Positions 1-5,590 of a stretch of DNA of 7,415 nucleotides are shown piece after piece (positions within the stretch are counted from its first letter, which is position 1; each line of letters opens with the position of its first letter). The notes under the pieces are model-generated. The model worked only from the letters and a program-made list of their open reading frames with translations. It was not told where the DNA came from and made no database searches. Source of the stretch: Mycobacterium sp. (GTDB taxonomy: Bacteria; Actinomycetota; Actinomycetes; Mycobacteriales; Mycobacteriaceae); the NCBI GenBank assembly GCA_028706695.1, contig JAQTVU010000105.1:1-7415 (forward strand). The letters run 5' to 3'. Made by a program: the position numbers and the translations under genes.

Positions 1-1503
1 GGCCCGGCCCCGGCCGATCCGGATACCGGGGATGCCCAGGGCGGCGCCGACGGCAACCACGAGCGGGCCGCGCCGGCGGTGATCTCCGGCGGTCCGGACA
101 TCCGCCCCGCCCTGGGCGAGCCGGCCGAGGTCGCCAAGACGCTGACCGCCGAGGCCCGCTCGGGCGCCGACGTGGTGCGGCTGGTGGCCGGTGACCCGCT
201 GACGGCCGATGCGGTGATCACCGAAGTCAACGCCGTCGCGCGCGCCCACGTGCACGTGGAGATCGTGCCCGGACTGTCGGCGACCAGCGCGGTCCCCACC
301 TACGCCGGGTTGCCGCTGGGCTCGTCATACACCGTCGCCGACGTGCGCGGGCAGGTGGATTGGGACGCTCTGGCCGCGGCGCCCGGCCCGCTGATCCTGC
401 AGGCCACCGCGTCGCATTTGGGCGACGCGGCCCGCACGCTGATCGAGCACGCGCTGGCCGACACCACACCGTGCGTGGTCACCGTTCACGGCACCACGTG
501 CCAGCAGCGCTCGGTGGAGACGACCCTGCAGGGCCTCACCGATCCCGGCGTGCTCACCGGGATGGACGGCGTGGGCCTGCCCGCGAGCGGCAGCCCCGAC
601 CCGCAGACCGGCCCGCTGGTGGTCACCATCGGCAAGACGGTGAGCAACCGCGCCAGGCTGAACTGGTGGGAGAGCCGCGCGCTCTACGGGTGGAGCGTGC
701 TGGTGCCGCGCACCAAGGACCAGGCCGGTGAGATGAGCGAGCGGCTCACCTCCTACGGCGCGCTGCCGGTCGAGGTGCCGACCATCGCCGTGGAACCGCC
801 GCGTAGCCCGGCTCAGATGGAGCGGGCGATCAAGGGCCTGGTCGACGGCCGCTTCCAGTGGGTGGTGTTCACCTCCACCAACGCCGTGCGCGCGGTGTGG
901 GAGAAGTTCGGTGAATTCGGCCTGGATGCCCGCGCGTTTTCCGGGGTGAAGATCGCCTGCGTCGGCGAGTCGACGGCCGACCGGGTCCGGGCGTTTGGGA
1001 TCAGCCCCGAGCTGGTCCCGGCCGGGGAGCAGAGCTCACTCGGTCTGCTCGACGAATTCCCGCCCTATGACAGCATTTTCGACCCGGTAAACCGGGTCTT
1101 GCTGCCGCGCGCGGACATCGCCACCGAGACGCTTGCCGAGGGGCTGCGTGAGCGCGGCTGGGAGATCGAGGACGTCACCGCGTACCGGACCGTGCGCGCG
1201 GCGCCGCCGCCGGCGGCCATCCGCGAGATGATCAAGACGGGCGGCTTCGACGCGGTGTGCTTCACCTCCAGTTCCACGGTGCGGAACCTGGTGGGCATCG
1301 CCGGCAAGCCGCACCCGCGGACCATCATCGCCTGCATCGGCCCCAAGACCGCCGAGACCGCGGCGGAGTTCGGCCTGCGGGTGGACGTGCAGCCCGATAC
1401 CGCGGCCGTCGGCCCGCTGGTCGACGCCTTGGCCGAACACGCCGCGCGGCTGCGCGCCGAGGGCGCGCTGCCGCCTCCGCGCAAGAAGAGCCGCAGGCGC
1501 TAG
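1..1503 (+). CDS. hemD: Fused SUMT-like / uroporphyrinogen-III synthase (HemD), 5' end outside window
   Basis: The frame is open from base 1, so the true start lies upstream; 500 residues are visible and M. tuberculosis Rv0511 is about 565. The N-terminal part (to about nt 645) is a tetrapyrrole-methylase (SUMT/CobA-like) domain: RLVAGDP (178-198) and the EIVPGLSATSAVPTYAGLPLG stretch (from about 259) fit that fold. The C-terminal part (about 655-1440) is uroporphyrinogen-III synthase, which cyclises and inverts hydroxymethylbilane in the cytoplasm. It shows VVFTSTNAVRAVW, CVGESTADRV, a VTAYRT segment with the conserved Tyr, DAVCFTSSSTV and IACIGPKTAETA. The first 26 visible codons are a Gly/Ala/Pro/Asp-rich linker. 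The methylase half lacks the usual GGDPF-x-FGRGGEE continuation, so methyl transfer is doubtful, whereas the synthase half looks intact. The tail is basic (KKSRRR). The gene ends 3 nt before hemB. Confidence 0.95.
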   Translation, partial: GPAPADPDTGDAQGGADGNHERAAPAVISGGPDIRPALGEPAEVAKTLTAEARSGADVVRLVAGDPLTADAVITEVNAVARAHVHVEIVPGLSATSAVPTYAGLPLGSSYTVADVRGQVDWDALAAAPGPLILQATASHLGDAARTLIEHALADTTPCVVTVHGTTCQQRSVETTLQGLTDPGVLTGMDGVGLPASGSPDPQTGPLVVTIGKTVSNRARLNWWESRALYGWSVLVPRTKDQAGEMSERLTSYGALPVEVPTIAVEPPRSPAQMERAIKGLVDGRFQWVVFTSTNAVRAVWEKFGEFGLDARAFSGVKIACVGESTADRVRAFGISPELVPAGEQSSLGLLDEFPPYDSIFDPVNRVLLPRADIATETLAEGLRERGWEIEDVTAYRTVRAAPPPAAIREMIKTGGFDAVCFTSSSTVRNLVGIAGKPHPRTIIACIGPKTAETAAEFGLRVDVQPDTAAVGPLVDALAEHAARLRAEGALPPPRKKSRRR

Positions 1504-1506
1504 CCG

Positions 1507-2487
1507 ATGGCCTACCCGCGGCAACGCCCGCGCCGGCTGCGCTCCACCCCGGCGCTGCGCCGCCTGGTAGCCCAAACATCCGTGGAGCCAAGGCATTTGG
1601 TGTTGCCCATGTTCATCGCCGACGGCATCGAGGAGCCGCGGCCGATTCCGTCGATGCCCAATGTGGTGCAGCACACCCGGGATTCGCTGCGCAGCGCCGC
1701 CGCCGACGCCGTGGCCGCCGGGGTAGGCGGGCTGATGCTGTTCGGGGTGCCCCGTGACGAGGACAAGGATTCGTCGGGGTCGGCCGGCACCGACCCCGAC
1801 GGCATCCTCAACGTCGCCCTGCGCGACCTGTCCAAGGATCTCGGTGCGGCCACGGTGTTGATGGCCGATACCTGTCTGGACGAGTTCACCGACCACGGGC
1901 ACTGCGGCGTGCTGGACGACCGGGGCCGCGTCGACAACGACGCCACGGTGGCCCGATACGTGAAACTTGCTGTGGCGCAAGCGGGGTCGGGTGCGCATGT
2001 GGTGGCTCCGAGCGGGATGATGGACGGCCAGGTCGCGATGATCCGCGACGGGCTGGACGCCGCGGGCCACACCGATGTGGCGATCCTGGCCTACGCCGCC
2101 AAGTTCGCCTCGGCGTTCTACGGCCCGTTCCGTGAGGCGGTGTGCTCGAGCCTGTCCGGGGACCGCCGCAGCTATCAGCAAGAGCCCGGCAATGCCCGCG
2201 AGGCGCTGCGCGAGATCGAGCTGGATCTCGGCGAGGGCGCCGACATCGTGATGGTCAAACCCGCGATGGGTTACCTGGACGTGGTGGCCGCGGCCGCCTC
2301 GGTTTCCTCGGTGCCGGTGGCCGCCTATCAGGTGTCGGGGGAGTACGCGATGATCAGCGCCGCGACCGCCAATAACTGGATCGACGGACGCGCCGCGGCC
2401 CTGGACTCGTTGACCTGCATCCGACGCGCCGGCGCCGATATCGTGCTGACGTACTGGGCCGCCGACGCGGCGAGCTGGCTTTCGTGA
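1507..2487 (+). CDS. hemB: Delta-aminolevulinic acid dehydratase (porphobilinogen synthase)
   Basis: HemB condenses two 5-aminolevulinate molecules into porphobilinogen, the first common step towards haem, sirohaem and corrinoids, in the cytoplasm. The 326 residues are full family length. Both active-site lysines are present: Lys199 in AYAAKFASAFYGPFR and the Schiff-base Lys251 in VMVKPAMGYLD. The metal site reads DTCLDEFTDHGHCG (residues 121-134). Cys123 and Cys133 are kept, but the middle zinc ligand is Asp125, where the E. coli-type enzyme has Cys. The ATG start lies 3 nt after the hemD stop, and the family N-terminus (RPRRLRSTPALRRLVAQT) begins at once, so this start is well supported. 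The stop overlaps the GTG of the next gene (GTGA), which suggests translational coupling. Confidence 0.98.
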   Translation: MAYPRQRPRRLRSTPALRRLVAQTSVEPRHLVLPMFIADGIEEPRPIPSMPNVVQHTRDSLRSAAADAVAAGVGGLMLFGVPRDEDKDSSGSAGTDPDGILNVALRDLSKDLGAATVLMADTCLDEFTDHGHCGVLDDRGRVDNDATVARYVKLAVAQAGSGAHVVAPSGMMDGQVAMIRDGLDAAGHTDVAILAYAAKFASAFYGPFREAVCSSLSGDRRSYQQEPGNAREALREIELDLGEGADIVMVKPAMGYLDVVAAAASVSSVPVAAYQVSGEYAMISAATANNWIDGRAAALDSLTCIRRAGADIVLTYWAADAASWLS

Positions 2488-3080
2488 GACGGGGCCTGCT
2501 TTTGACACCACGGACATCCGCGCGGGACGCCAACGTGAAGCCGTTGTTCTACGAACCCGGCGCCCGCTGGTATTGGGTGGCGGCGGGGCCCCTGTCGGCG
2601 GTGTCGATGATCCTGACCGAGCTGTGGAGCGGCGCCGGGGTGCAACTGCTGACCCCGGTGATCTTTATGGTGATCGTTTCGGCGTTCGTGGCATTGCAGG
2701 TCAAGGCGGCGCGCATCCACGTGTCGGTCGAACTGACCAAGGACGCCCTGCGCCAGGGCACCGAGACGATCCTGGTCCGCGAGATCGTCGATGTCTATCC
2801 GGAACCGGAGCACCACGAGGCCTCCGGCGAGGAGCCGGCCGAGGAGCGGGCGAAGTGGCAGTCGGCGCGGGCACTCGGCCACCTGGTGGGGATCCCGCGC
2901 GGCCGCATCGGCATCGGCCTCGAACTCACCGGGGATCGCACCGCGCGCGCCTGGGCGCGTCGGCATCGGCAGCTACGCGATTCGCTGACCCCGCTGGTGC
3001 GGGAGCGGGTGGAGCCGGCCACGATGACCGCGGCGGCCACCGACGCCGACCGGGAGGACGATGGCGGGGCGGCGCGGTGA
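2484..3080 (+). CDS. Conserved two-helix membrane protein, Rv0513-like, unknown function
   Basis: This is a 198-residue protein with two predicted membrane helices, about 31-47 (WVAAGPLSAVSMILTEL) and 53-72 (VQLLTPVIFMVIVSAFVAL). A hydrophilic cytoplasmic part of about 125 residues follows and is rich in Glu and Arg. Position in the operon and length match Rv0513 of M. tuberculosis (about 182 aa, from memory). The layout of two helices followed by a short beta-rich segment recalls DUF3093-type actinobacterial proteins, but I cannot confirm that. The GTG at 2484 overlaps the hemB stop by 4 nt. A second in-frame GTG at 2535 (then KPLFYEPGARWYW) gives 181 residues, closer to Rv0513, and may be the real start. 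The gene overlaps its downstream neighbour by 4 nt. Its role is unknown. Confidence 0.85.
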   Translation: MRRGLLLTPRTSARDANVKPLFYEPGARWYWVAAGPLSAVSMILTELWSGAGVQLLTPVIFMVIVSAFVALQVKAARIHVSVELTKDALRQGTETILVREIVDVYPEPEHHEASGEEPAEERAKWQSARALGHLVGIPRGRIGIGLELTGDRTARAWARRHRQLRDSLTPLVRERVEPATMTAAATDADREDDGGAAR

Positions 3081-3376
3081 TCGCGCGCTACCGGGCCGCG
3101 TTGGAACTCGGGCTCGGCTGCGTGGCGCTCGTCGCCGCGGGGGTGAGCTGGTCGCACGCGGCCCGCGCCCGGCACGTCGCGCCCATCGCCGACGGGCAGC
3201 CGGTCACCACGTCGCTGGTGTATAACCCGCAGCTGCTGCTGCTGACGCTGGTGCTGGTGACAACCGCCGGGGTGCTGGCGGCGATCGGGATCACCAGGTT
3301 GTTTCGGGGGCGGCGCCCCCCGAACACGGCCCGCCGCCGCGACGCGGCCGCGGACCGCCGGGACGGGCCGCGTTAG
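3077..3376 (+). CDS. Small two-helix membrane protein, Rv0514-like, unknown function
   Basis: This 99-residue protein starts at a GTG that overlaps the previous stop (GTGA at 3077-3080). The same frame stays open far upstream, but those codons lie inside the Rv0513-like gene and read as low-complexity Gly/Arg shadow sequence. Two hydrophobic segments are visible, about residues 9-24 and 53-75. Between them is a probably extracytoplasmic loop (26-52, containing HVAPIADGQPVTTSLVYNP), and the C-terminal tail is strongly basic (RGRRPPNTARRR and on). Length, topology and location match M. tuberculosis Rv0514 (99 aa, from memory). The coupled overlap suggests it is co-translated with, and may partner, the Rv0513-like protein. 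The function is unknown. Its TAG shares bases with the stop of the convergent STAS gene. Confidence 0.85.
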   Translation: MIARYRAALELGLGCVALVAAGVSWSHAARARHVAPIADGQPVTTSLVYNPQLLLLTLVLVTTAGVLAAIGITRLFRGRRPPNTARRRDAAADRRDGPR

Positions 3377-3813
3377 GCGGTCTTCCTGACCAGAGGCAGC
3401 ACCGACTGACGGCGGCTGACGATGGCGTCGGCCAGGCTGTTGAGCGCCTCGTGCACCGAGCCCGCGACCGGCATCGTCGCCGCGTCGTCGCGGTCGCCCA
3501 GCAGGTACAGGACCGCTGGGCCGGCGACCAGCGTCCACTCGACCGCGGCGGCGCGACAGCTGTCATCGAGCATCTTCAACAGCGAAACAGCGGCGGCGGC
3601 AAAACCGCTCACGTCGCTCATGTCGAGCACCATGGGGTTGTCCCGGAGGATGAAGCGGCGAATGCGCTCGCCGAGCCGCTCCGCGTTGTCGGCATCGATT
3701 TCACCGCGGACGGTCACCACTGTCGCCAGGTGCCGGCAGTGCGCCCGAACCTGGGCGCCGCCACAGGCAAAGGTGGAGTTTGCTTGTCGAGTCCCGATGT
3801 TTGCGATTGTCAC
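3373..3813 (-). CDS. STAS-domain anti-anti-sigma-like regulator, Rv0516c (OprA) type
   Basis: The product is a 146-residue single STAS domain. It shows the usual first strand and loop (LATVVTVRGEIDADNAERL, residues 29-47) and the central NPMVLDMSDVSGF segment (59-71) leading into the helix that normally carries the phosphoserine. Place, strand and ending (RRQSVLPLVRKTA) match Rv0516c. In M. tuberculosis that protein is a substrate of the kinase PknD, modified on Thr2, and works in a SigF-linked osmotic response (published knowledge, recalled). The GTG at 3813 is preferred because GAGGG lies 5 nt upstream and this start gives Met-Thr, preserving Thr2. ATG 3825 and TTG 3861 are in-frame alternatives. 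The motif DSSG at the usual STAS phosphosite is replaced by four alanines (72-75). The convergent neighbour overlaps it by 4 nt. Confidence 0.88.
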   Translation of the reverse strand: MTIANIGTRQANSTFACGGAQVRAHCRHLATVVTVRGEIDADNAERLGERIRRFILRDNPMVLDMSDVSGFAAAAVSLLKMLDDSCRAAAVEWTLVAGPAVLYLLGDRDDAATMPVAGSVHEALNSLADAIVSRRQSVLPLVRKTA

Positions 3814-3818
3814 GAGCA

Positions 3819-3823
3819 CCCTC
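3819..3823 (-). promoter_or_regulatory. Ribosome binding site deciding the STAS gene start
   Basis: On the minus strand GAGGG sits 5 nt before GTG 3813. ATG 3825 and TTG 3861 lack comparable Shine-Dalgarno sequences at this spacing. The site supports the shorter 146-residue product. Confidence 0.55.
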
Positions 3824-3877
3824 ATTCTCCGTATCGCGGAGGCCGGGTCGACGCCGACCAAGCCTTTGACTAACGGT

Positions 3878-3906
3878 TACCCGGGAAATTAAGGAGACCG
3901 ACAACC
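3878..3906 (-). promoter_or_regulatory. Candidate SigF-type promoter for the STAS gene
   Basis: Read on the minus strand, GGGTA (3878-3882) matches the mycobacterial SigF -10 consensus exactly. Upstream, GGTTG (3902-3906) is one base off the GGTTT -35. The spacer is 19 nt, longer than the usual 15-17, so the -35 assignment is weak. The implied transcription start near 3871 leaves a leader of roughly 58 nt. Promoter control by SigF would fit what is known of the Rv0516c/PknD circuit. Confidence 0.4.
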
Positions 3907-3935
3907 TCGACTAACTCTTCGCTAAGAAGCGGGCG

Positions 3936-3982
3936 TCGGGGCCCGAAAACCCCTCAGCAACACCGAAAAAGACCGTTTTCGG
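3936..3982. repeat. Overlapping inverted repeats with two mutually exclusive hairpins
   Basis: TCGGG-G-CCCGA (3936-3946) is a perfect 11-bp palindrome with a single central base. CCGAAAA (3963-3969) pairs with TTTTCGG (3976-3982) across a 6-nt loop. The same right arm, as GTTTTCGG (3975-3982), also pairs over 8 bp with CCGAAAAC (3943-3950). The two hairpins therefore cannot coexist, and the longer-range one also disrupts the palindrome. There is no U-tract directly after the stem, so this does not look like an intrinsic terminator. It may be a protein operator or an RNA switch. Confidence 0.5.
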
Positions 3983-4141
3983 CGGGCGCGCGGCGAGGTG
4001 AACCGGGAACCGCCGCGCCGCGCTCACGCCGTCGGGCCCGCCGCGCTGTTAGGCTGCCATGGCCGCCGGGCGGCTCGCGATCGCGCCGGTGTTCCGTGCG
4101 TCCCGGCGAACGAGGCGGCGCCCGGTGACGATGCGCGCCGT

Positions 4142-4195
4142 GCAGCGGCTGGCAGGGTGTGCAGTACGTGCGCAGCGGTGTGCAGAGGCGTGCAC
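4142..4195 (+). repeat. Helically phased GCAG motifs upstream of the acyltransferase
   Basis: GCAG occurs at 4142, 4152, 4161, 4172 and 4182, with GCAC at 4192. The intervals are 10, 9, 11, 10 and 10 bp, close to one DNA turn. The flanks are variable (TGCAGCGGC, GGCAGGGTG, TGCAGTACG, CGCAGCGGT, TGCAGAGGC). The spacing is not a multiple of three, so it is not a coding repeat. No binding protein can be named. Confidence 0.5.
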
Positions 4196-4247
4196 AGGTA
4201 TGAGGAGGGACGGGCACTCGGACAGCGAGCCGCGGAGTCCAGACGGA

Positions 4248-5525
4248 ATGAGCATCGTGGGCACTGGAGAGATCAGGGGCGAGATCAGGGGCGAGATCAG
4301 GGGCGAGATCAGGGGCGAGATCAAGGCCCTGACGGGACTCCGGATCATCGCCGCGGTCTGGGTGGTGTTGTTTCACTTCCGGCCGATGCTCGGCGATGCG
4401 TCGCCGGGCTTCCTGGACGCGGTGGCCCCGGTGCTCAACTGCGGAGCCCAGGGTGTCGACCTGTTCTTCATCCTCAGCGGGTTCGTGCTCACCTGGAACT
4501 ACCTCGAGCGCATGGGCCGGTCGTGGTCCACCCGGGCCACCCTGCATTTCCTGTGGCTGCGGCTGGCCAGGGTGTGGCCGGTGTATCTGGTCACCTTGCA
4601 TCTGGCGGCCCTCTGGGCGATCTTCACCCTGCACGTCGGTCACGTGCCGTCGCCCGACGCGGGTGACTTCACCGCGACCAGCTACATCCGCCAGGTGTTA
4701 CTGGTGCAGTTGTGGTTCCAGCCGTTCTTCGACGGGTCGAGCTGGGATGGGCCGGCCTGGTCGATCAGCGCGGAATGGCTGGCTTACCTGCTCTTCGGCG
4801 CGCTCGTGCTGGTGGTCTTCCGGATGAAGCATGCGACGAGGGCGCGCGGCCTGGCGTTGCTGGCCGTTGCGGCGTCCCTGCCACCGGTGGTGCTGTTGTT
4901 GACCAGCGGCCTGTTCTACACGCCGTGGAGCTGGCTGCCGAGGATCGTGACGCAGTTCGCCGCGGGCGCGCTGGCGTGTGCCGCCGTGCGCAGGTTGCGG
5001 CTCACCGACCGCACCCGCCGCGTCGCGGGGTATTGCTCGCTGCTGCTTGTTGCCGCCATGGTGGGCATCCTGTACTTCGTTGACGCCCACCCGATTTCCG
5101 GGGTCGTGGACAGCGGCGGGGTGGTCGATGCGCTGTTCGTTCCGCTGGTGATGTTGCTGGCGGTCGGGGTGGGCGGGCTGCCACGGTTGCTGTCCACCCG
5201 GGTCATGGTCTTCGGTGGGCAGATCTCGTTTTGCCTGTACATGGTCCACGAGCTGGTGCACACCGCGTGGGGGTGGGCCGCCGAGCAGTTCGAGCTTTCG
5301 CTGCAGGACTTCCCCTGGAAGTGGAATGTCGTCGGCCTGCTCGCGATCGCCGTGGTCGCCGCGGTGCTGCTGTACCACCTGGTCGAGGAGCCCGCGCGCC
5401 GCTGGATGCGCAGGATGGTCGACGTCAGGCCCGCGCACCCGCAGACCGGATCCGGTGCGCCGGTCAACGGCACGGTTAGTCCCATCGAGCGTGCGCGCGA
5501 AGTGGTTTCGGCCCGCGCCGTGTGA
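4248..5525 (+). CDS. Integral-membrane acyltransferase-3 (OafA-type), Rv0517-like
   Basis: This 425-residue polytopic protein (about ten hydrophobic segments) belongs to the acyltransferase-3 family. Such proteins move acyl groups across the membrane to modify glycans or other envelope components; the substrate here is unknown. Family motifs run in order: ALTGLRIIAAVWVVLFHFRP (27-46, His43), DLFFILSGFVLTWNYL (71-86), RLARVWPVYL (105-114), PAWSISAEWLAYLLFG (169-184), FGGQISFCLYMVHE (322-335) and LVEEPARRWMRR (378-389). Rv0517 has about 436 residues. I chose ATG 4248 because the upstream codons look non-coding, although an open frame reaches ATG 4059 and starts at 4131 and 4200 cannot be excluded. 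No strong ribosome binding site precedes 4248. Residues 8-23 are a tandem repeat of Glu-Ile-Arg-Gly. An SGNH hydrolase gene follows after 65 bp, probably in the same operon. Confidence 0.9.
   Translation: MSIVGTGEIRGEIRGEIRGEIRGEIKALTGLRIIAAVWVVLFHFRPMLGDASPGFLDAVAPVLNCGAQGVDLFFILSGFVLTWNYLERMGRSWSTRATLHFLWLRLARVWPVYLVTLHLAALWAIFTLHVGHVPSPDAGDFTATSYIRQVLLVQLWFQPFFDGSSWDGPAWSISAEWLAYLLFGALVLVVFRMKHATRARGLALLAVAASLPPVVLLLTSGLFYTPWSWLPRIVTQFAAGALACAAVRRLRLTDRTRRVAGYCSLLLVAAMVGILYFVDAHPISGVVDSGGVVDALFVPLVMLLAVGVGGLPRLLSTRVMVFGGQISFCLYMVHELVHTAWGWAAEQFELSLQDFPWKWNVVGLLAIAVVAAVLLYHLVEEPARRWMRRMVDVRPAHPQTGSGAPVNGTVSPIERAREVVSARAV
4269..4328 (+). repeat. In-frame 12-bp tandem repeat in the acyltransferase N-terminus
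   Basis: Four perfect copies of GAGATCAGGGGC (4269-4280, 4281-4292, 4293-4304, 4305-4316) are followed by a 10/12 copy, GAGATCAAGGCC (4317-4328). In frame each copy encodes Glu-Ile-Arg-Gly, and the last encodes Glu-Ile-Lys-Ala. The last unit coincides with the family-conserved start of the domain (EIKALTGLR), so the array seems to have grown by duplicating the codons beside it. Gain or loss of units would keep the frame. Confidence 0.95.
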
Positions 5526-5543
5526 TGATTTCCGTCAGCTGAT

Positions 5544-5557
5544 GCGGCGCAAGCCGC
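5544..5557 (+). repeat. Short hairpin with GCAA tetraloop in the acyltransferase-SGNH gap
   Basis: GCGGC (5544-5548) and GCCGC (5553-5557) form a 5-bp GC stem closed by GCAA, a GNRA-type tetraloop. No T-run follows, so termination is unlikely. It could be an intercistronic stabilising hairpin, or chance in GC-rich DNA. Confidence 0.3.
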
Positions 5558-5562
5558 TGCCG

Positions 5563-5584
5563 GTCACAGGGAGTCACAGGGAGG
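5563..5584 (+). promoter_or_regulatory. Tandem 10-bp repeat carrying the SGNH gene's ribosome binding site
   Basis: GTCACAGGGA occurs twice back to back (5563-5572 and 5573-5582). The second copy runs into AGGGAGG (5578-5584), a strong Shine-Dalgarno sequence 6 nt before GTG 5591. The first copy supplies a second AGGGAG 10 nt further upstream. The site fixes the start of the SGNH gene. Confidence 0.75.
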
Positions 5585-5590
5585 TGAGCA

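Larger units (their letters stand above)
3814..4247. other. Divergent intergenic region between the STAS gene and the acyltransferase gene
   Basis: About 430 bp with no supportable protein gene on either strand. The part at 3840-3990 is AT-richer than its surroundings and carries the SigF-like element and inverted repeats. On the plus strand TAGGCT (4050-4055) fits the mycobacterial TANNNT -10 pattern, without a recognisable -35. It could start a transcript near 4062, giving a leader of about 185 nt. The open frame from ATG 4059 to 4247 would encode an Arg/Cys-rich sequence unlike the protein family, and third-position GC falls to about 64% between 4153 and 4247. I therefore read it as leader rather than coding. 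Confidence 0.55.

Noticed and set aside
2502..2507. Perfect TTGACA -35 hexamer just after hemB
   Set aside because: No TANNNT or similar -10 lies 16-19 nt downstream. The genes are coupled by overlap, so an internal promoter is not supported.
1036..2517. A 493-codon open frame on the minus strand, antisense to hemD and hemB
   Set aside because: It is His/Gly/Arg-rich with no domain pattern and lies opposite two clear enzymes. Long antisense frames are expected in DNA with this GC and codon bias.
3814..3861. Longer N-terminus for the STAS protein from TTG 3861 or ATG 3825
   Set aside because: The GTG at 3813 has the better ribosome binding site and yields Met-Thr, as expected for the Rv0516c group; the added residues look non-conserved.
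4203..4208. AGGAGG, a perfect Shine-Dalgarno sequence upstream of the acyltransferase
   Set aside because: No ATG, GTG or TTG in the right frame lies 5-12 nt downstream; the nearest usable start, 4248, is 39 nt away.
4269..4328. Tandem repeat considered as a CRISPR array or origin iterons
   Set aside because: Units are contiguous 12-mers without spacers and lie in frame within a membrane-protein gene.
4049..4348. Minus-strand frame with repeated Leu-Ile-Ser-Pro units
   Set aside because: It is the antisense reading of the 12-bp repeat. The plus-strand reading continues straight into the acyltransferase motifs.
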